DNA of 24,919 bases from Microcaldota archaeon. GTDB lineage: Archaea > Micrarchaeota > Micrarchaeia > Micrarchaeales > Micrarchaeaceae. Made by a program: the position numbers and the translations under genes. The stretch is from assembly GCA_021816645.1 (NCBI GenBank), contig JAKAXF010000002.1:1-24919 (forward strand), in the 5' to 3' direction. This document shows, piece after piece, positions 1 through 7,329 of this stretch (within the stretch, counting starts at the first letter, position 1; the number at the start of each line of letters is the position of its first letter). Below the pieces are notes generated by a model. It saw only the letters and a list, made by a program, of their open reading frames with translations. It did no database searches and was not told the origin of the DNA.

Positions 1-72
1 AGAATAGCGAGGAAGCGAGGGATAAAATTCGGAGCGGCTGCAGTTGTAATAGCCACCAGGAGAGAGAAGTAG
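1..72 (+). CDS. C-terminal end of an unidentified protein
   Basis: Frame 1 is open from the window edge to a TAG stop at 70-72 and encodes 23 basic residues (RIARKRGIKFGAAA then VVIATRREK). The basic, Gly/Ala-rich tail could belong to a nucleic-acid-binding protein, but I do not recognise the family. The coding call rests only on the open frame and on plausible AGG/AGA/ATA codon use, so it is tentative. The stop is 162 bases before the tRNA gene. Confidence 0.4.
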   Translation, partial: RIARKRGIKFGAAAVVIATRREK

Positions 73-88
73 TAATCACAGTCCAGGA

Positions 89-137
89 GGTAAGCGGAGG
101 GTCGAACACGGCCATTTCCGTTTTTTGACCGCTTACC
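89..137. repeat. 9-bp perfect inverted repeat with inner hairpin
   Basis: GGTAAGCGG at 89-97 is the exact reverse complement of CCGCTTACC at 129-137. Between them lies a smaller stem (ACGG 108-111 with CCGT 118-121, six-base loop) followed by six T at 121-126. The whole would fold as a long outer stem with an inner hairpin. It lies in the gap between the first gene and the tRNA. It may end the upstream transcript or belong to a small structured RNA; I saw no C/D or H/ACA box signature that decides this. Confidence 0.55.
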
Positions 138-194
138 CCGTACTAATTTTACCTGTTTTGCACAAAAGCGCGTCTTGCGCTGGGCATTGATAAG

Positions 195-204
195 TTTTTA
201 TTTG
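195..204 (+). promoter_or_regulatory. TATA-like box of tRNA-Gly
   Basis: TTTTTATTTG, centred about 35 bases before the mature tRNA 5' end, fits an archaeal TATA element giving a primary transcript with a leader of roughly 10 bases. There is no other T/A-rich element of this kind between the inverted repeat and the tRNA. Confidence 0.45.
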
Positions 205-234
205 TTGTTGAGCAAATCCTATTGCGTAATCAAT

Positions 235-308
235 GCGACCGTAGTCTAACCTGGTTAGGACTTCGCCCTTCCAAGGCGAAAACCCGGGTTCAAATCCCGG
301 CAGTCGCA
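235..308 (+). tRNA. tRNA-Gly (anticodon UCC)
   Basis: A complete 74-base cloverleaf. The acceptor is 235-241 with 301-307, the D stem GTCT/GGAC (244-247, 258-261), the anticodon stem TCGCC/GGCGA (263-267, 275-279) with loop CTTCCAA, so the anticodon is TCC (270-272), reading GGA and GGG. The T stem is CCGGG/CCCGG (284-288, 296-300) with loop TTCAAAT. The discriminator is A308, as usual for archaeal tRNA-Gly; no CCA is encoded and there is no intron. One acceptor pair is a C-A mismatch (C240, position 6, against A302, position 67). Confidence 0.96.
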
Positions 309-378
309 CTTACGCTTCCAACACTACAATTCTTCTTACCCCATAGGATTAGATTACCTGCTGCACCTGTAATATTAT

Positions 379-1161
379 TCAATTTTGCACGCGCCTAAGC
401 AAGGATCCCGTATCCTTCACATCGCTTTGAGCATTAGATATTCCGTGATAGGTTATTCTGTATTGAAACTGCGAGGCGTGGGGACCGTCCATCTGCCTCA
501 CGGTTGCACGCCTTGTCCCGGTTTTATCCGGTAGGCCAAGCTCTATAAGACCTGAAACTTTGACATATTCCAGTTTCCCAGCCTCCGCCGTGACAAATAT
601 TATCCTTTTTGGATCTCTTGTTCCCCTGTCTCCTATGCTGTTGAGCAGCATCGTCCCAGACTCGTAATCGTCGCGTAAGAAGAAGGCGGTTGCCCTGTCT
701 ATAGCAAGTACGCTCACGTTTGAGTTGATAAGTATATTGTTTATCTCGTTAGACAACTTTTTGATATAGGCTAGCACGTTGCGAGGATCTGACTCTGCTG
801 CGCTCTTCAACGTGTACAACCGTTCTGAAGCCCGTATTATTTCTATCATACCTTTTTTGTAATACTCCTCGACTATGCTCTTTGATGCTTTTCTATATTC
901 CTCAAACCCGAAATCGAGCTTCCCTGCGTTGGAGAGGTATTCGTCCTTGCTCTCGTTTGTAAGTATTATCGCACCTTTGTCACCGTGTCTCGCTGCGTTG
1001 ACGAGCAGTTGCGTGCACATAATGGTAGCACCAGCTCCGGTCTCACCCGAAAACCCATAGACCCTACCGTACCTGAAACCACCGATTGCGTCGTCTATTT
1101 CTCTTATGCCGGTTCCCCACATAGTGCGCTTTGGTACCGGTACAGACACGTTGGAGTCCAT
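379..1161 (-). CDS. KaiC-like RecA-fold ATPase homologue with degenerate Walker A
   Basis: A 260-residue single-domain member of the archaeal KaiC/RadA-like (RecA superfamily) group. It opens with the typical GTGIREIDDAIGGFRYGRV region (16-34), then the P-loop position reads GETGAGAT (39-46), where family consensus is GxxxxGK[ST]: residue 45 is Ala, not Lys. The Walker B strand is VLAID (151-155, Asp155). The C-terminal RQMDGPHASQFQYRITYHGI (222-241) resembles the KaiC C-terminal strand pair. Loss of the lysine suggests weak or absent ATP hydrolysis, so a regulatory or scaffold role is possible. The ATG at 1159-1161 is used. It lies 118 bases downstream of the zinc-protein gene and has its own TATA candidate. 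Cellular role unknown. Confidence 0.85.
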   Translation of the reverse strand: MDSNVSVPVPKRTMWGTGIREIDDAIGGFRYGRVYGFSGETGAGATIMCTQLLVNAARHGDKGAIILTNESKDEYLSNAGKLDFGFEEYRKASKSIVEEYYKKGMIEIIRASERLYTLKSAAESDPRNVLAYIKKLSNEINNILINSNVSVLAIDRATAFFLRDDYESGTMLLNSIGDRGTRDPKRIIFVTAEAGKLEYVKVSGLIELGLPDKTGTRRATVRQMDGPHASQFQYRITYHGISNAQSDVKDTGSLLRRVQN

Positions 1162-1208
1162 AAATTCATCTTGAAGGATCCGTTAGCGTAGTACTGCAGC
1201 CAATAATG

Positions 1209-1215
1209 TATATAA
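1209..1215 (-). promoter_or_regulatory. TATA-box candidate for the KaiC-like gene
   Basis: On the minus strand TTATATA sits about 50 bases before the start of the KaiC-like gene, predicting transcription from near 1186 and a leader of about 25 bases. A second A/T-rich element (1230-1238) is a possible alternative. Confidence 0.4.
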
Positions 1216-1279
1216 TACATTTAGGAGATATTTATATCTATCGGGTTGTTTGTCGTCGGAAGGCAGAATGTAAAAGGAG

Positions 1280-1495
1280 TTATTTCTTTATGACAGCTAC
1301 AATGGGTTTCTGCTTTCTCTTGTACTGCTTCCTCTTGTTCATGTCGCCCCAGCAGTCCTTGCAGATTATCAGGCGCACGGTCTTGGTAACGGTTTGCGAG
1401 CTCTTCACGCAACTGTTGCATATCTTCCTTCCGCAGTAGTCGCAGACGTCGAACCTGTAGATTTCTCTTTTGCATCTTTCGCATGTGTATGTCAA
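1280..1495 (-). CDS. Small zinc-binding protein with four CxxC knuckles
   Basis: A 71-residue protein with eight cysteines in four CxxC pairs (C5/C8, C18/C21, C26/C29, C45/C48), spaced like a two-zinc cross-brace or a double zinc ribbon, followed by a basic tail (KRKQYKRKQK, 54-63). The basic tail could contact nucleic acid, or the fold could mediate protein binding; no specific family is recognised. The start is TTG: AAGGTG at 1501-1506 is a good ribosome binding site five bases before it and there is no ATG nearby. A longer overlapping minus-strand frame (1221-1664) is rejected because it runs into gatD. It lies upstream of the KaiC-like gene on the same strand. Confidence 0.8.
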   Translation of the reverse strand: MTYTCERCKREIYRFDVCDYCGRKICNSCVKSSQTVTKTVRLIICKDCWGDMNKRKQYKRKQKPIVAVIKK

Positions 1496-1535
1496 GGCAA
1501 CACCTTAAAGCCCGTTGGGTAAGTCGCTTCAAAAA

Positions 1536-1544
1536 GATTAAATT
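1536..1544 (-). promoter_or_regulatory. TATA box of the zinc-protein gene
   Basis: AATTTAATC on the minus strand lies about 45 bases before the TTG start. Transcription would begin near 1515, just before the AAGGTG ribosome binding site. It shares a 108-base divergent region with gatD. Confidence 0.45.
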
Positions 1545-1560
1545 ACTTACTTGAAGCATA

Positions 1561-1569
1561 TTTATATAA
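1561..1569 (+). promoter_or_regulatory. TATA box of gatDE
   Basis: TTTATATAA centred at 1565 predicts transcription from about 1591. This rules against the in-frame GTG at 1573, which would precede the transcript, and supports the ATG codons at 1603/1606 with GGTG at 1597-1600 as ribosome binding site. Confidence 0.6.
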
Positions 1570-1602
1570 GTTGTGTTTCCCCTTAACCTCTTTGTCGGTG
1601 CG

Positions 1603-2934
1603 ATGATGTATTCGAAAAGGATAAACGATTTTCTAAAATCCGCAGGGATAGGGATAGGCGACATCGTGCGGATTGTATCTAAAGAACAAGTCTATGAGGG
1701 AGAACTAATGCCGCGTAGCGAGGTGGGGGACGACAATGTGGTAGTAATAAAGCTGCCCAACGGATACAATGTAGGGATCTCATTCGAAGGAGCGAGGATG
1801 GAAAAGGTAAGGAGCGGGGAACGCGTACATTCCTTCCCAAAGCTGGAACTCAAGCGCAGCGGGTCGCTGCCCAGGGTATCGCTTCTGTACACAGGAGGGA
1901 CCATAGGTAGCAAGCTCGATTACAAAACAGGCGGCGTGTACATGCTGCTGAAACCCGAAGAACTGTTCTACGAGGTGCCGGAGATATCGGGCATAGCCGA
2001 CGTAGAGCCGGTCAACCTGATGAGCATTGCGAGTGAGGATATGTCGCCCGCGGAGTGGCGCACCATAGCGAATGCGGCAGAAAAGGCGTTCGAAAGCGGT
2101 GCCAGGGGTGTCATAATAACACACGGCACAGACACCATGCACTACACATCCGCTGCACTCAGCTTCATGCTAAAAGACTTCAGGGCACCGGTAATACTCA
2201 CTGGCGCGCAGAGAAGCAGCGACAGGGGATCCAGCGATGCGTTCACGAACCTGATAGCGTCTACAGTAATGGCAGCGAAGTCTGATATTGGAGAGGTCGG
2301 AATCTGCATGCACAACTCCCCGTCAGACGATGTTTTCTCTTTTGTTCGCGGTACCAGAGCCAGGAAGATGCACACCTCGAGGCGTGATGCGTTCAGGCCA
2401 ATAAACGACAGTGTCGTAGCCTACGCGAAGCTTGACGGCAGCATAGAGTATAAATCAGAACACAGAAAAGCCGAAAGGTCTGACGGCGCTAAGGCCGTAA
2501 CTGGATTTGAGACCAAGGTAGCTATAGTAAAGGCGTATCCGGGTTCCACGCCAGACATAATAGAGTACTACAAAGATAAGAAGTACAAGGGCCTGATAAT
2601 AGAAGGAACTGGGTTGGGGCACACTCCGGTATCGATAGCTCACCGCGACATGTCATGGCTGCCAAACATAAAGGACGCTGTTGAGTCTGGAATCGTGGTG
2701 GGCATGACCTCGCAATGCCTATACGGGCGCGTCAACCCGAACGTCTACAGGAACCTCAGGCTACTCAGCGGAGCCGGAGTGGTATACTGCGAGGACATGC
2801 TTCCTGAGACCGCATACGTTAAGCTGGGCTGGCTCCTTGGAAACTACAAAAAGGATGAAGCGACCTCTCTGCTCAACAGGAACATCGTGGGTGAGATAAA
2901 AGAGAGAAGCATGGTGGACGAATTCCTGGTGTGA
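1603..2934 (+). CDS. gatD: Glutamyl-tRNA(Gln) amidotransferase subunit D
   Basis: GatD is the asparaginase-like glutaminase of the archaeal GatDE complex. It releases ammonia from glutamine or asparagine for transfer to Glu-tRNA(Gln). A beta-rich N-terminal domain (about 1-88) precedes a type I/II L-asparaginase domain. The first catalytic Thr is in YTGGTIGS (96-103), SED is at 144-146, and the second catalytic Thr-Asp pair is in THGTDTMHYTS (173-183); GAQRSSD (201-207) is also conserved. Length, 443 residues, is normal for GatD. The start is set at ATG 1603 (1606 equally possible) from the TATA position and GGTG spacing, not at GTG 1573. gatE follows two bases after the stop, so the pair is one transcript. 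Confidence 0.96.
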   Translation: MMYSKRINDFLKSAGIGIGDIVRIVSKEQVYEGELMPRSEVGDDNVVVIKLPNGYNVGISFEGARMEKVRSGERVHSFPKLELKRSGSLPRVSLLYTGGTIGSKLDYKTGGVYMLLKPEELFYEVPEISGIADVEPVNLMSIASEDMSPAEWRTIANAAEKAFESGARGVIITHGTDTMHYTSAALSFMLKDFRAPVILTGAQRSSDRGSSDAFTNLIASTVMAAKSDIGEVGICMHNSPSDDVFSFVRGTRARKMHTSRRDAFRPINDSVVAYAKLDGSIEYKSEHRKAERSDGAKAVTGFETKVAIVKAYPGSTPDIIEYYKDKKYKGLIIEGTGLGHTPVSIAHRDMSWLPNIKDAVESGIVVGMTSQCLYGRVNPNVYRNLRLLSGAGVVYCEDMLPETAYVKLGWLLGNYKKDEATSLLNRNIVGEIKERSMVDEFLV

Positions 2935-2936
2935 TT

Positions 2937-4793
2937 ATGGTATCAACGCAGAAGATCGACTACAAGAGCCTCGGATTTGCGTGCGGCCTTGAGGTGCACC
3001 AGAGACTGGCGACCAGCAAGAAACTTTTCTGCGGTTGCGATGCCGGGCTATCGTCCTCACCTACCGTCTCCGGCAGCATAACCAGGAGCCAGAGGGCAGT
3101 AGCGGGAGAGCTTGGTAAGGTGGACTTCGCCGCAAAATTTGAAGAGGAGAAAAAGAGGAGTTTCAGGTACAATATATTTGACTACAATACATGCCTGGTG
3201 GAACTGGACGAGGAACCGCCCCACGACCTTAACAGGGAGGCTTTGCAGATAGCACTCTCGATATCACAGGCGCTGAACCTAAAGATAGTTGACGAAATAC
3301 AGCCGATGAGGAAGGAGGTTGTTGACGGGAGCAATCCGAGCGCTTTCCAGAGGACGATAATGCTTGGCAGCAACGGCTCAGTGAAGCTTGACGGAAGGAG
3401 CGTACCCATAACCATGATATCGCTCGAGGAGGAATCCGCGGGCATAGAGGAGCAGAAAGCCGGCGAGACTGTGTACGACACGGACAGGATAGGTATACCG
3501 CTGGTAGAGATAGACACCGATCCCAGCATAGCTTCACCCGAAGAGGCGAAGGCCGTGGCGCTGAAGATAGGCACGCTGCTTAGGCTTACCGGAAGGGTGC
3601 AGAGAGGGATAGGTACAATAAGACAGGACGTGAACGTCTCGATAAGAGGCGGCGCAAGAATCGAAATAAAGGGGGTTCAGGAGCTGGACGCGATAGACAA
3701 GCTTGTTAAAAACGAGGTGCTCAGACAGGTTGCACTCATAGAGATCAGGGACGAGCTGATCGCCAGAAAGGCCGAAGTGGGCAGGACGGTTAATGTTACA
3801 TCGTATTTCAAGGATACTAATGTCAGGATACTCAGGAATCATCTTGACAATGGTGGCGCCGTGCTCGCGTTTGCACTCAAAGGATTCAAGGGGTTGGTCG
3901 GAACCGAGGTAGGTCCGAATAGAAGGCTGGGCAGCGAAATCAGCGATTACGCGAAGGGAGCGGGGGTCAACGGTATAATCCACAGCGATGAGGACCTTTC
4001 TTCATATGGATTTGCGGAACGCGAGATAGAAGAGCTCAAAAAGATTCTCGGAGTCGCAGAGAACGATGCGTTTGTAATGATAGCCGGAGGGTTGGATAAC
4101 GCCTGGAAAGCTTCCGAACTCGCCACCGACAGGGCGAAGTACGCGATTGTAGGGGTACCACCCGAGACGAGGGCCGTCCTGAACGCCAACGACGGCACTA
4201 CGAGGTTTATGAGGCCGCTGCCGGGCGGATCGAGGATGTATCCCGAGACGGACCTGAAGCCGGTCAGGATAACCAGCGAGATGATTTCTCTTGCGAAAAG
4301 GGACGCGCCTGATATAGACAGGGAACGTTCGGTACTGGAAAAGCAGGCTGGACAGAGAAACGCAGATGAGCTAATGAGGTCTCCAAGATTGCCACTCTAC
4401 CGATTCCTTGTAAACTCTCTTGGAGGGGACGGCGAGTTGATAGCAAACATACTTCTGCAGAAGTTCACCGAGCTCAAACGCTCAGGATTTGAGGTTGATT
4501 CCATACCGGAAGGCAGGCTGCTCGAGATGTTCAAGAAGTACTCGTCCGGCGAGATAACGAAGCAGGCCATTGAGGATGTGCTCAAAGCGCTTACAACAGG
4601 ATTGGGAGTCGAAGAGGCGATAAGGAGGAACAAACTCGAAAGGATAAAAGGCGAGAATCTCAGGAAGCTCGTTGACTCAGAGAGGAAGTCGTACAAATCA
4701 AAGGACGAGCTGATAAGGGTGATAATGTCAAAGTACAGGCTCAATATAGACGGTGGCGAGCTGAATTCTTTGCTCGCCGCGCAGCACGGCTAG
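2937..4793 (+). CDS. gatE: Glutamyl-tRNA(Gln) amidotransferase subunit E
   Basis: GatE (618 residues) phosphorylates Glu-tRNA(Gln) and amidates it using ammonia from GatD, giving the cell its Gln-tRNA(Gln). The N-terminus has the GatB/GatE signature CGLEVHQRL (16-24) and the CGC pair of the KLFCGC segment. The catalytic cradle is followed by the AspRS-like GAD insertion that marks GatE rather than GatB (around residues 290-410, including NANDGTTRFMRPLPGG), then GGSRMYPETDLKP and a helical tRNA-binding tail with IPEGRLLEMF. ATG 2937 is preferred over GTG 2931, because GGTG (2928-2931) is then five bases upstream. It is translationally close-coupled to gatD. Its stop overlaps the stop of the convergent peptidase gene by four bases. 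Confidence 0.96.
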   Translation: MVSTQKIDYKSLGFACGLEVHQRLATSKKLFCGCDAGLSSSPTVSGSITRSQRAVAGELGKVDFAAKFEEEKKRSFRYNIFDYNTCLVELDEEPPHDLNREALQIALSISQALNLKIVDEIQPMRKEVVDGSNPSAFQRTIMLGSNGSVKLDGRSVPITMISLEEESAGIEEQKAGETVYDTDRIGIPLVEIDTDPSIASPEEAKAVALKIGTLLRLTGRVQRGIGTIRQDVNVSIRGGARIEIKGVQELDAIDKLVKNEVLRQVALIEIRDELIARKAEVGRTVNVTSYFKDTNVRILRNHLDNGGAVLAFALKGFKGLVGTEVGPNRRLGSEISDYAKGAGVNGIIHSDEDLSSYGFAEREIEELKKILGVAENDAFVMIAGGLDNAWKASELATDRAKYAIVGVPPETRAVLNANDGTTRFMRPLPGGSRMYPETDLKPVRITSEMISLAKRDAPDIDRERSVLEKQAGQRNADELMRSPRLPLYRFLVNSLGGDGELIANILLQKFTELKRSGFEVDSIPEGRLLEMFKKYSSGEITKQAIEDVLKALTTGLGVEEAIRRNKLERIKGENLRKLVDSERKSYKSKDELIRVIMSKYRLNIDGGELNSLLAAQHG

Positions 4794-5881
4794 AAGAAAG
4801 TCCCGCTTTTTCTGCCGATCAGAACGTCGTCTTCTATCCTTACTCCTCCGAAACCAGGCACGTATACTCCGGGTTCGTCGCTGAACACCATACCAGACTT
4901 CAGAATAACTTTTGATGCGTTGCCCATCCTGAGCCCGTCGTGGACATCGAGGCCTATGGAGTGGCCCAGCGAATGGATGAAGCGGCCCTTGTATCTGCCA
5001 TTAGCGAACTTGTTGATGTAGTCCTCTGCGAAAGCGTGTACCTCGGCTGCCTTCGCGCCTTCTGCCATGAGTTTCACGCTTTCGTCGTGCGCCACCCTAA
5101 CTACCCCAACCATTTCCTCCATCTTCCTGTACTTTTCGCTCTTTGTATCTGGCTTGAATACAACAGTCCTCGTCATATCGGCGCAGTAATTCATGTATTT
5201 CGCCCCGGCGTCTATCAGCACGAACTCGTTAGCCTTGAGTTTTGTTCCGTCGGGAGAATGGTGCGGCAGCGCGGCGTTCTTACCGAATGCCACTATAGTC
5301 TTGAACGCAAGATCGCTAGCACCATTCTCGCTCATTAACATGTTGAATTTTCCAGCCACGTAGGTTTCTGTAACTCCCTCCTCCAGATAAGCGCCTATGC
5401 CTTCGAACGCCTTCTTCGTTATCCCCACGGCTTTTTTCATAAGACTTATCTCCTCCTTGTCCTTTATCGCTCGCGCGTTTAGCAGGACAGTGCTCGCGTC
5501 CTTTATTTTCTTCGCTTTCATGGCTTTTTTGAGATTAAGATAATTGGCGTATGGAAGGAAGGATGCGTTTATTCCAACGGTCTTTCCGCGGAGCAGCCTC
5601 CCGAGAATCGTAGGTATGCGTTCTCCATAATACTGCGAAGTCGCCTGCGTTACCTCCATTATACTCTCCTTCTCGCGCATCGCATCCCCATACTCGAGCG
5701 GTGAAGTTAGAAGGTGTACTTTATCCGGAAACGCAATTAGTATCGAATCTTCGAAGATGCCACTCGTGAGATTTGAAATGTAGCGGAAGTTACTGTCGGC
5801 TTCTCCCGTGTTCATTAGGAGCAGCGCATCAAAGTCAGCATTTTTGAATATTCTGTACAGCCTCTTTTCTATTGTGCTCAT
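4790..5881 (-). CDS. M24 family metallopeptidase, Xaa-Pro aminopeptidase type
   Basis: A two-domain pita-bread-fold peptidase of 363 residues, cytosolic (no signal peptide), probably removing N-terminal residues before proline. The N-terminal creatinase-like domain covers about 1-140. The catalytic domain keeps all five metal ligands: Asp224 (LIDAGA), Asp235 (CADMTRT), His307 (HSLGHSIG), Glu336 (SDEPGVY) and Glu350 (GGVRIEDD), plus the PHH pair at 206-208. ATG 5881 is chosen over the in-frame GTG at 5899, because the TATA element at 5905-5910 would start transcription at about 5881, giving a leaderless mRNA. Its stop TAG overlaps the gatE stop in the palindrome CTAG. Whether it acts on Xaa-Pro peptides or is a broader aminopeptidase cannot be told from sequence. 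Confidence 0.9.
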   Translation of the reverse strand: MSTIEKRLYRIFKNADFDALLLMNTGEADSNFRYISNLTSGIFEDSILIAFPDKVHLLTSPLEYGDAMREKESIMEVTQATSQYYGERIPTILGRLLRGKTVGINASFLPYANYLNLKKAMKAKKIKDASTVLLNARAIKDKEEISLMKKAVGITKKAFEGIGAYLEEGVTETYVAGKFNMLMSENGASDLAFKTIVAFGKNAALPHHSPDGTKLKANEFVLIDAGAKYMNYCADMTRTVVFKPDTKSEKYRKMEEMVGVVRVAHDESVKLMAEGAKAAEVHAFAEDYINKFANGRYKGRFIHSLGHSIGLDVHDGLRMGNASKVILKSGMVFSDEPGVYVPGFGGVRIEDDVLIGRKSGTFF

Positions 5882-5904
5882 GATAGTAGTTCTATGCACA
5901 AAAA

Positions 5905-5910
5905 GTTAAA
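5905..5910 (-). promoter_or_regulatory. TATA element of the M24 peptidase gene
   Basis: TTTAAC on the minus strand is centred about 26 bases before ATG 5881, so the transcript probably begins at or next to the start codon. Confidence 0.5.
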
Positions 5911-5963
5911 TGTATCTGCATCGTCACGACTTTTCAGTCGCCTACATGCACAAAACATTAACC

Positions 5964-5971
5964 TATAAAAA
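5964..5971 (+). promoter_or_regulatory. TATA box of the NreA gene
   Basis: TATAAAAA is centred 24 bases before ATG 5991. The mRNA would be leaderless, which argues against the upstream in-frame ATGs at 5910 and 5946. Confidence 0.6.
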
Positions 5972-5990
5972 AGGAAGCAAACAAACTGTT

Positions 5991-7247
5991 ATGGAGATGA
6001 TGGACAAGGTAGCAAGAGTAGTTTACGACGCCGGAAAGAGCAGCGATGTAGAGATAAAAGTGAAAAGGAGCGAGATAGTATACAAGCACATGCGGGATCC
6101 GGCGCTACTGAAGTACTACTACAGGATGAAAACGATTTCGAACATAGAAAGAGACGAGCTCGTGGGTTCTTCCCCGACCGATCTATTTGTAGGCAGGTTC
6201 GGATATCCGAAGGTGTTCATAGGGCCGTTATTGCCTCCAGAGTTCGGAGACACTTCGCTGCTCAGCACGCCTGAAAGGTGGAAGTACCTGAGCATAAACC
6301 AGATAATAGAAATGAGATCGAAGCTTGTCAGGGGAATGCACACTACAAACATCCACGATGTAGAAAAGGGGAGGCTTGAGGAACAAGTGCGCGACCTTGC
6401 GCTCGCAGAAACACCTGCAGAAGCCGAGGTGAAATTCGAGAAAAAGCCCTTTGTAAAGCTGTCGCTAGACGATCACGCCGAGCCGTTTGGACCTAGCGCG
6501 GTAATGAAAAGCATGGATGTGTATAACGTAAAGGCGGAAAGAAAGATAGAGAAACTGTACTTTGATGACGATGCGAAGGCGTCAACCGCGCTGATAGAGC
6601 TCTACGACAGGAACATACCAGTATCAAAACTGCAGAGGGCCCTTTCAGCAGGACTTTTTGGACTGAAGAACAGCAGAAAATTTGTACCAACAAGATGGAG
6701 CATAACAGCCGTGGACGACACACTCTCCAAAAACAATCTCGGAGATGTAAAGGAATATGAACCGCTTGATGCAATAAGGGTGTACTACAACAACGCCCTA
6801 GACAATCGTTGGCTTATCTTCTTTATGCCGGGCAATTGGCAGTACGAGTCTATAGAGGTATGGTATCCCCATACCATATGGAACGATGGTAATGAGGTAA
6901 CTATCTATTCTTCACATGAGGGCTACGGAGGGAGAAAGACTTATGCTGAAATAGGTGGCTGCTACTACGCAGCCAGACTCGCCGTTTCCGAGAAATTGAA
7001 GGAGATGCAGAAGCAGGCCGTTGTACTTATACTTAGAGAAACGCATGCTGGCTACACACTGCCCGTAGGAGTTTGGAACGTTAGGGAACACGTGAGGCAG
7101 ACCCTCCAGACAGAGCCCGACATACTCTACGATAGAAGCCAGGTGTTTGATTATATCTCGAATAGGCTGGCGATTCCACCCAAGGAATGGATAAAGAACA
7201 GCTTCATACTAAAAGATATGCTCATGCAGAGAAGGCTCTTCGCTTGA
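5991..7247 (+). CDS. nreA: DNA repair protein of the NreA family
   Basis: NRE proteins (DUF650/DUF651) are archaeal DNA-damage-response factors that bind PCNA. The 418-residue product shows the family hallmarks FVGRFGYPKVFIGPLLPP (N-terminal domain) and SRKFVPTRWSITAVDDTL with PVGVWNVREHVRQ (C-terminal domain). The protein ends MLMQRRLFA, a short PCNA-interacting-like tail. The N-terminal cysteine cluster that many NRE proteins carry is missing: no cysteine occurs before the conserved core, even when the upstream in-frame ATGs are considered. The start is ATG 5991, positioned from the TATA box for a leaderless transcript. It diverges from the M24 gene. The DPM1-like gene follows 82 bases downstream with its own promoter candidates. 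Confidence 0.92.
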   Translation: MEMMDKVARVVYDAGKSSDVEIKVKRSEIVYKHMRDPALLKYYYRMKTISNIERDELVGSSPTDLFVGRFGYPKVFIGPLLPPEFGDTSLLSTPERWKYLSINQIIEMRSKLVRGMHTTNIHDVEKGRLEEQVRDLALAETPAEAEVKFEKKPFVKLSLDDHAEPFGPSAVMKSMDVYNVKAERKIEKLYFDDDAKASTALIELYDRNIPVSKLQRALSAGLFGLKNSRKFVPTRWSITAVDDTLSKNNLGDVKEYEPLDAIRVYYNNALDNRWLIFFMPGNWQYESIEVWYPHTIWNDGNEVTIYSSHEGYGGRKTYAEIGGCYYAARLAVSEKLKEMQKQAVVLILRETHAGYTLPVGVWNVREHVRQTLQTEPDILYDRSQVFDYISNRLAIPPKEWIKNSFILKDMLMQRRLFA

Positions 7248-7290
7248 GGTGCAAAGACGTGCCCGTGATAAGTATATATTGTTTACCACT

Positions 7291-7297
7291 CTATATA
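7291..7297 (+). promoter_or_regulatory. TATA-box candidate of the DPM1-like gene
   Basis: CTATATA lies about 36 bases before ATG 7330; a similar element, TATATAT, lies at 7273-7279. Either would give a short leader of roughly 10-28 bases. Confidence 0.4.
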
Positions 7298-7329
7298 GGA
7301 TAGTTTTCCGGGCCCACAAGGCGTGTGGT

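Noticed and set aside
1573..1602. GTG start extending gatD by ten codons
   Set aside because: The TATA box at 1561-1569 places transcription start downstream of this GTG.
1221..1664. 147-codon minus-strand frame
   Set aside because: It overlaps gatD and the zinc-protein gene in another frame, and its composition is that of a shadow; the zinc gene with its CxxC pattern and ribosome binding site explains the DNA.
7249..7329. 27-codon N-terminal extension of the DPM1-like enzyme
   Set aside because: It contains the TATA elements, and the conserved first strand of the GT2 fold begins at ATG 7330.
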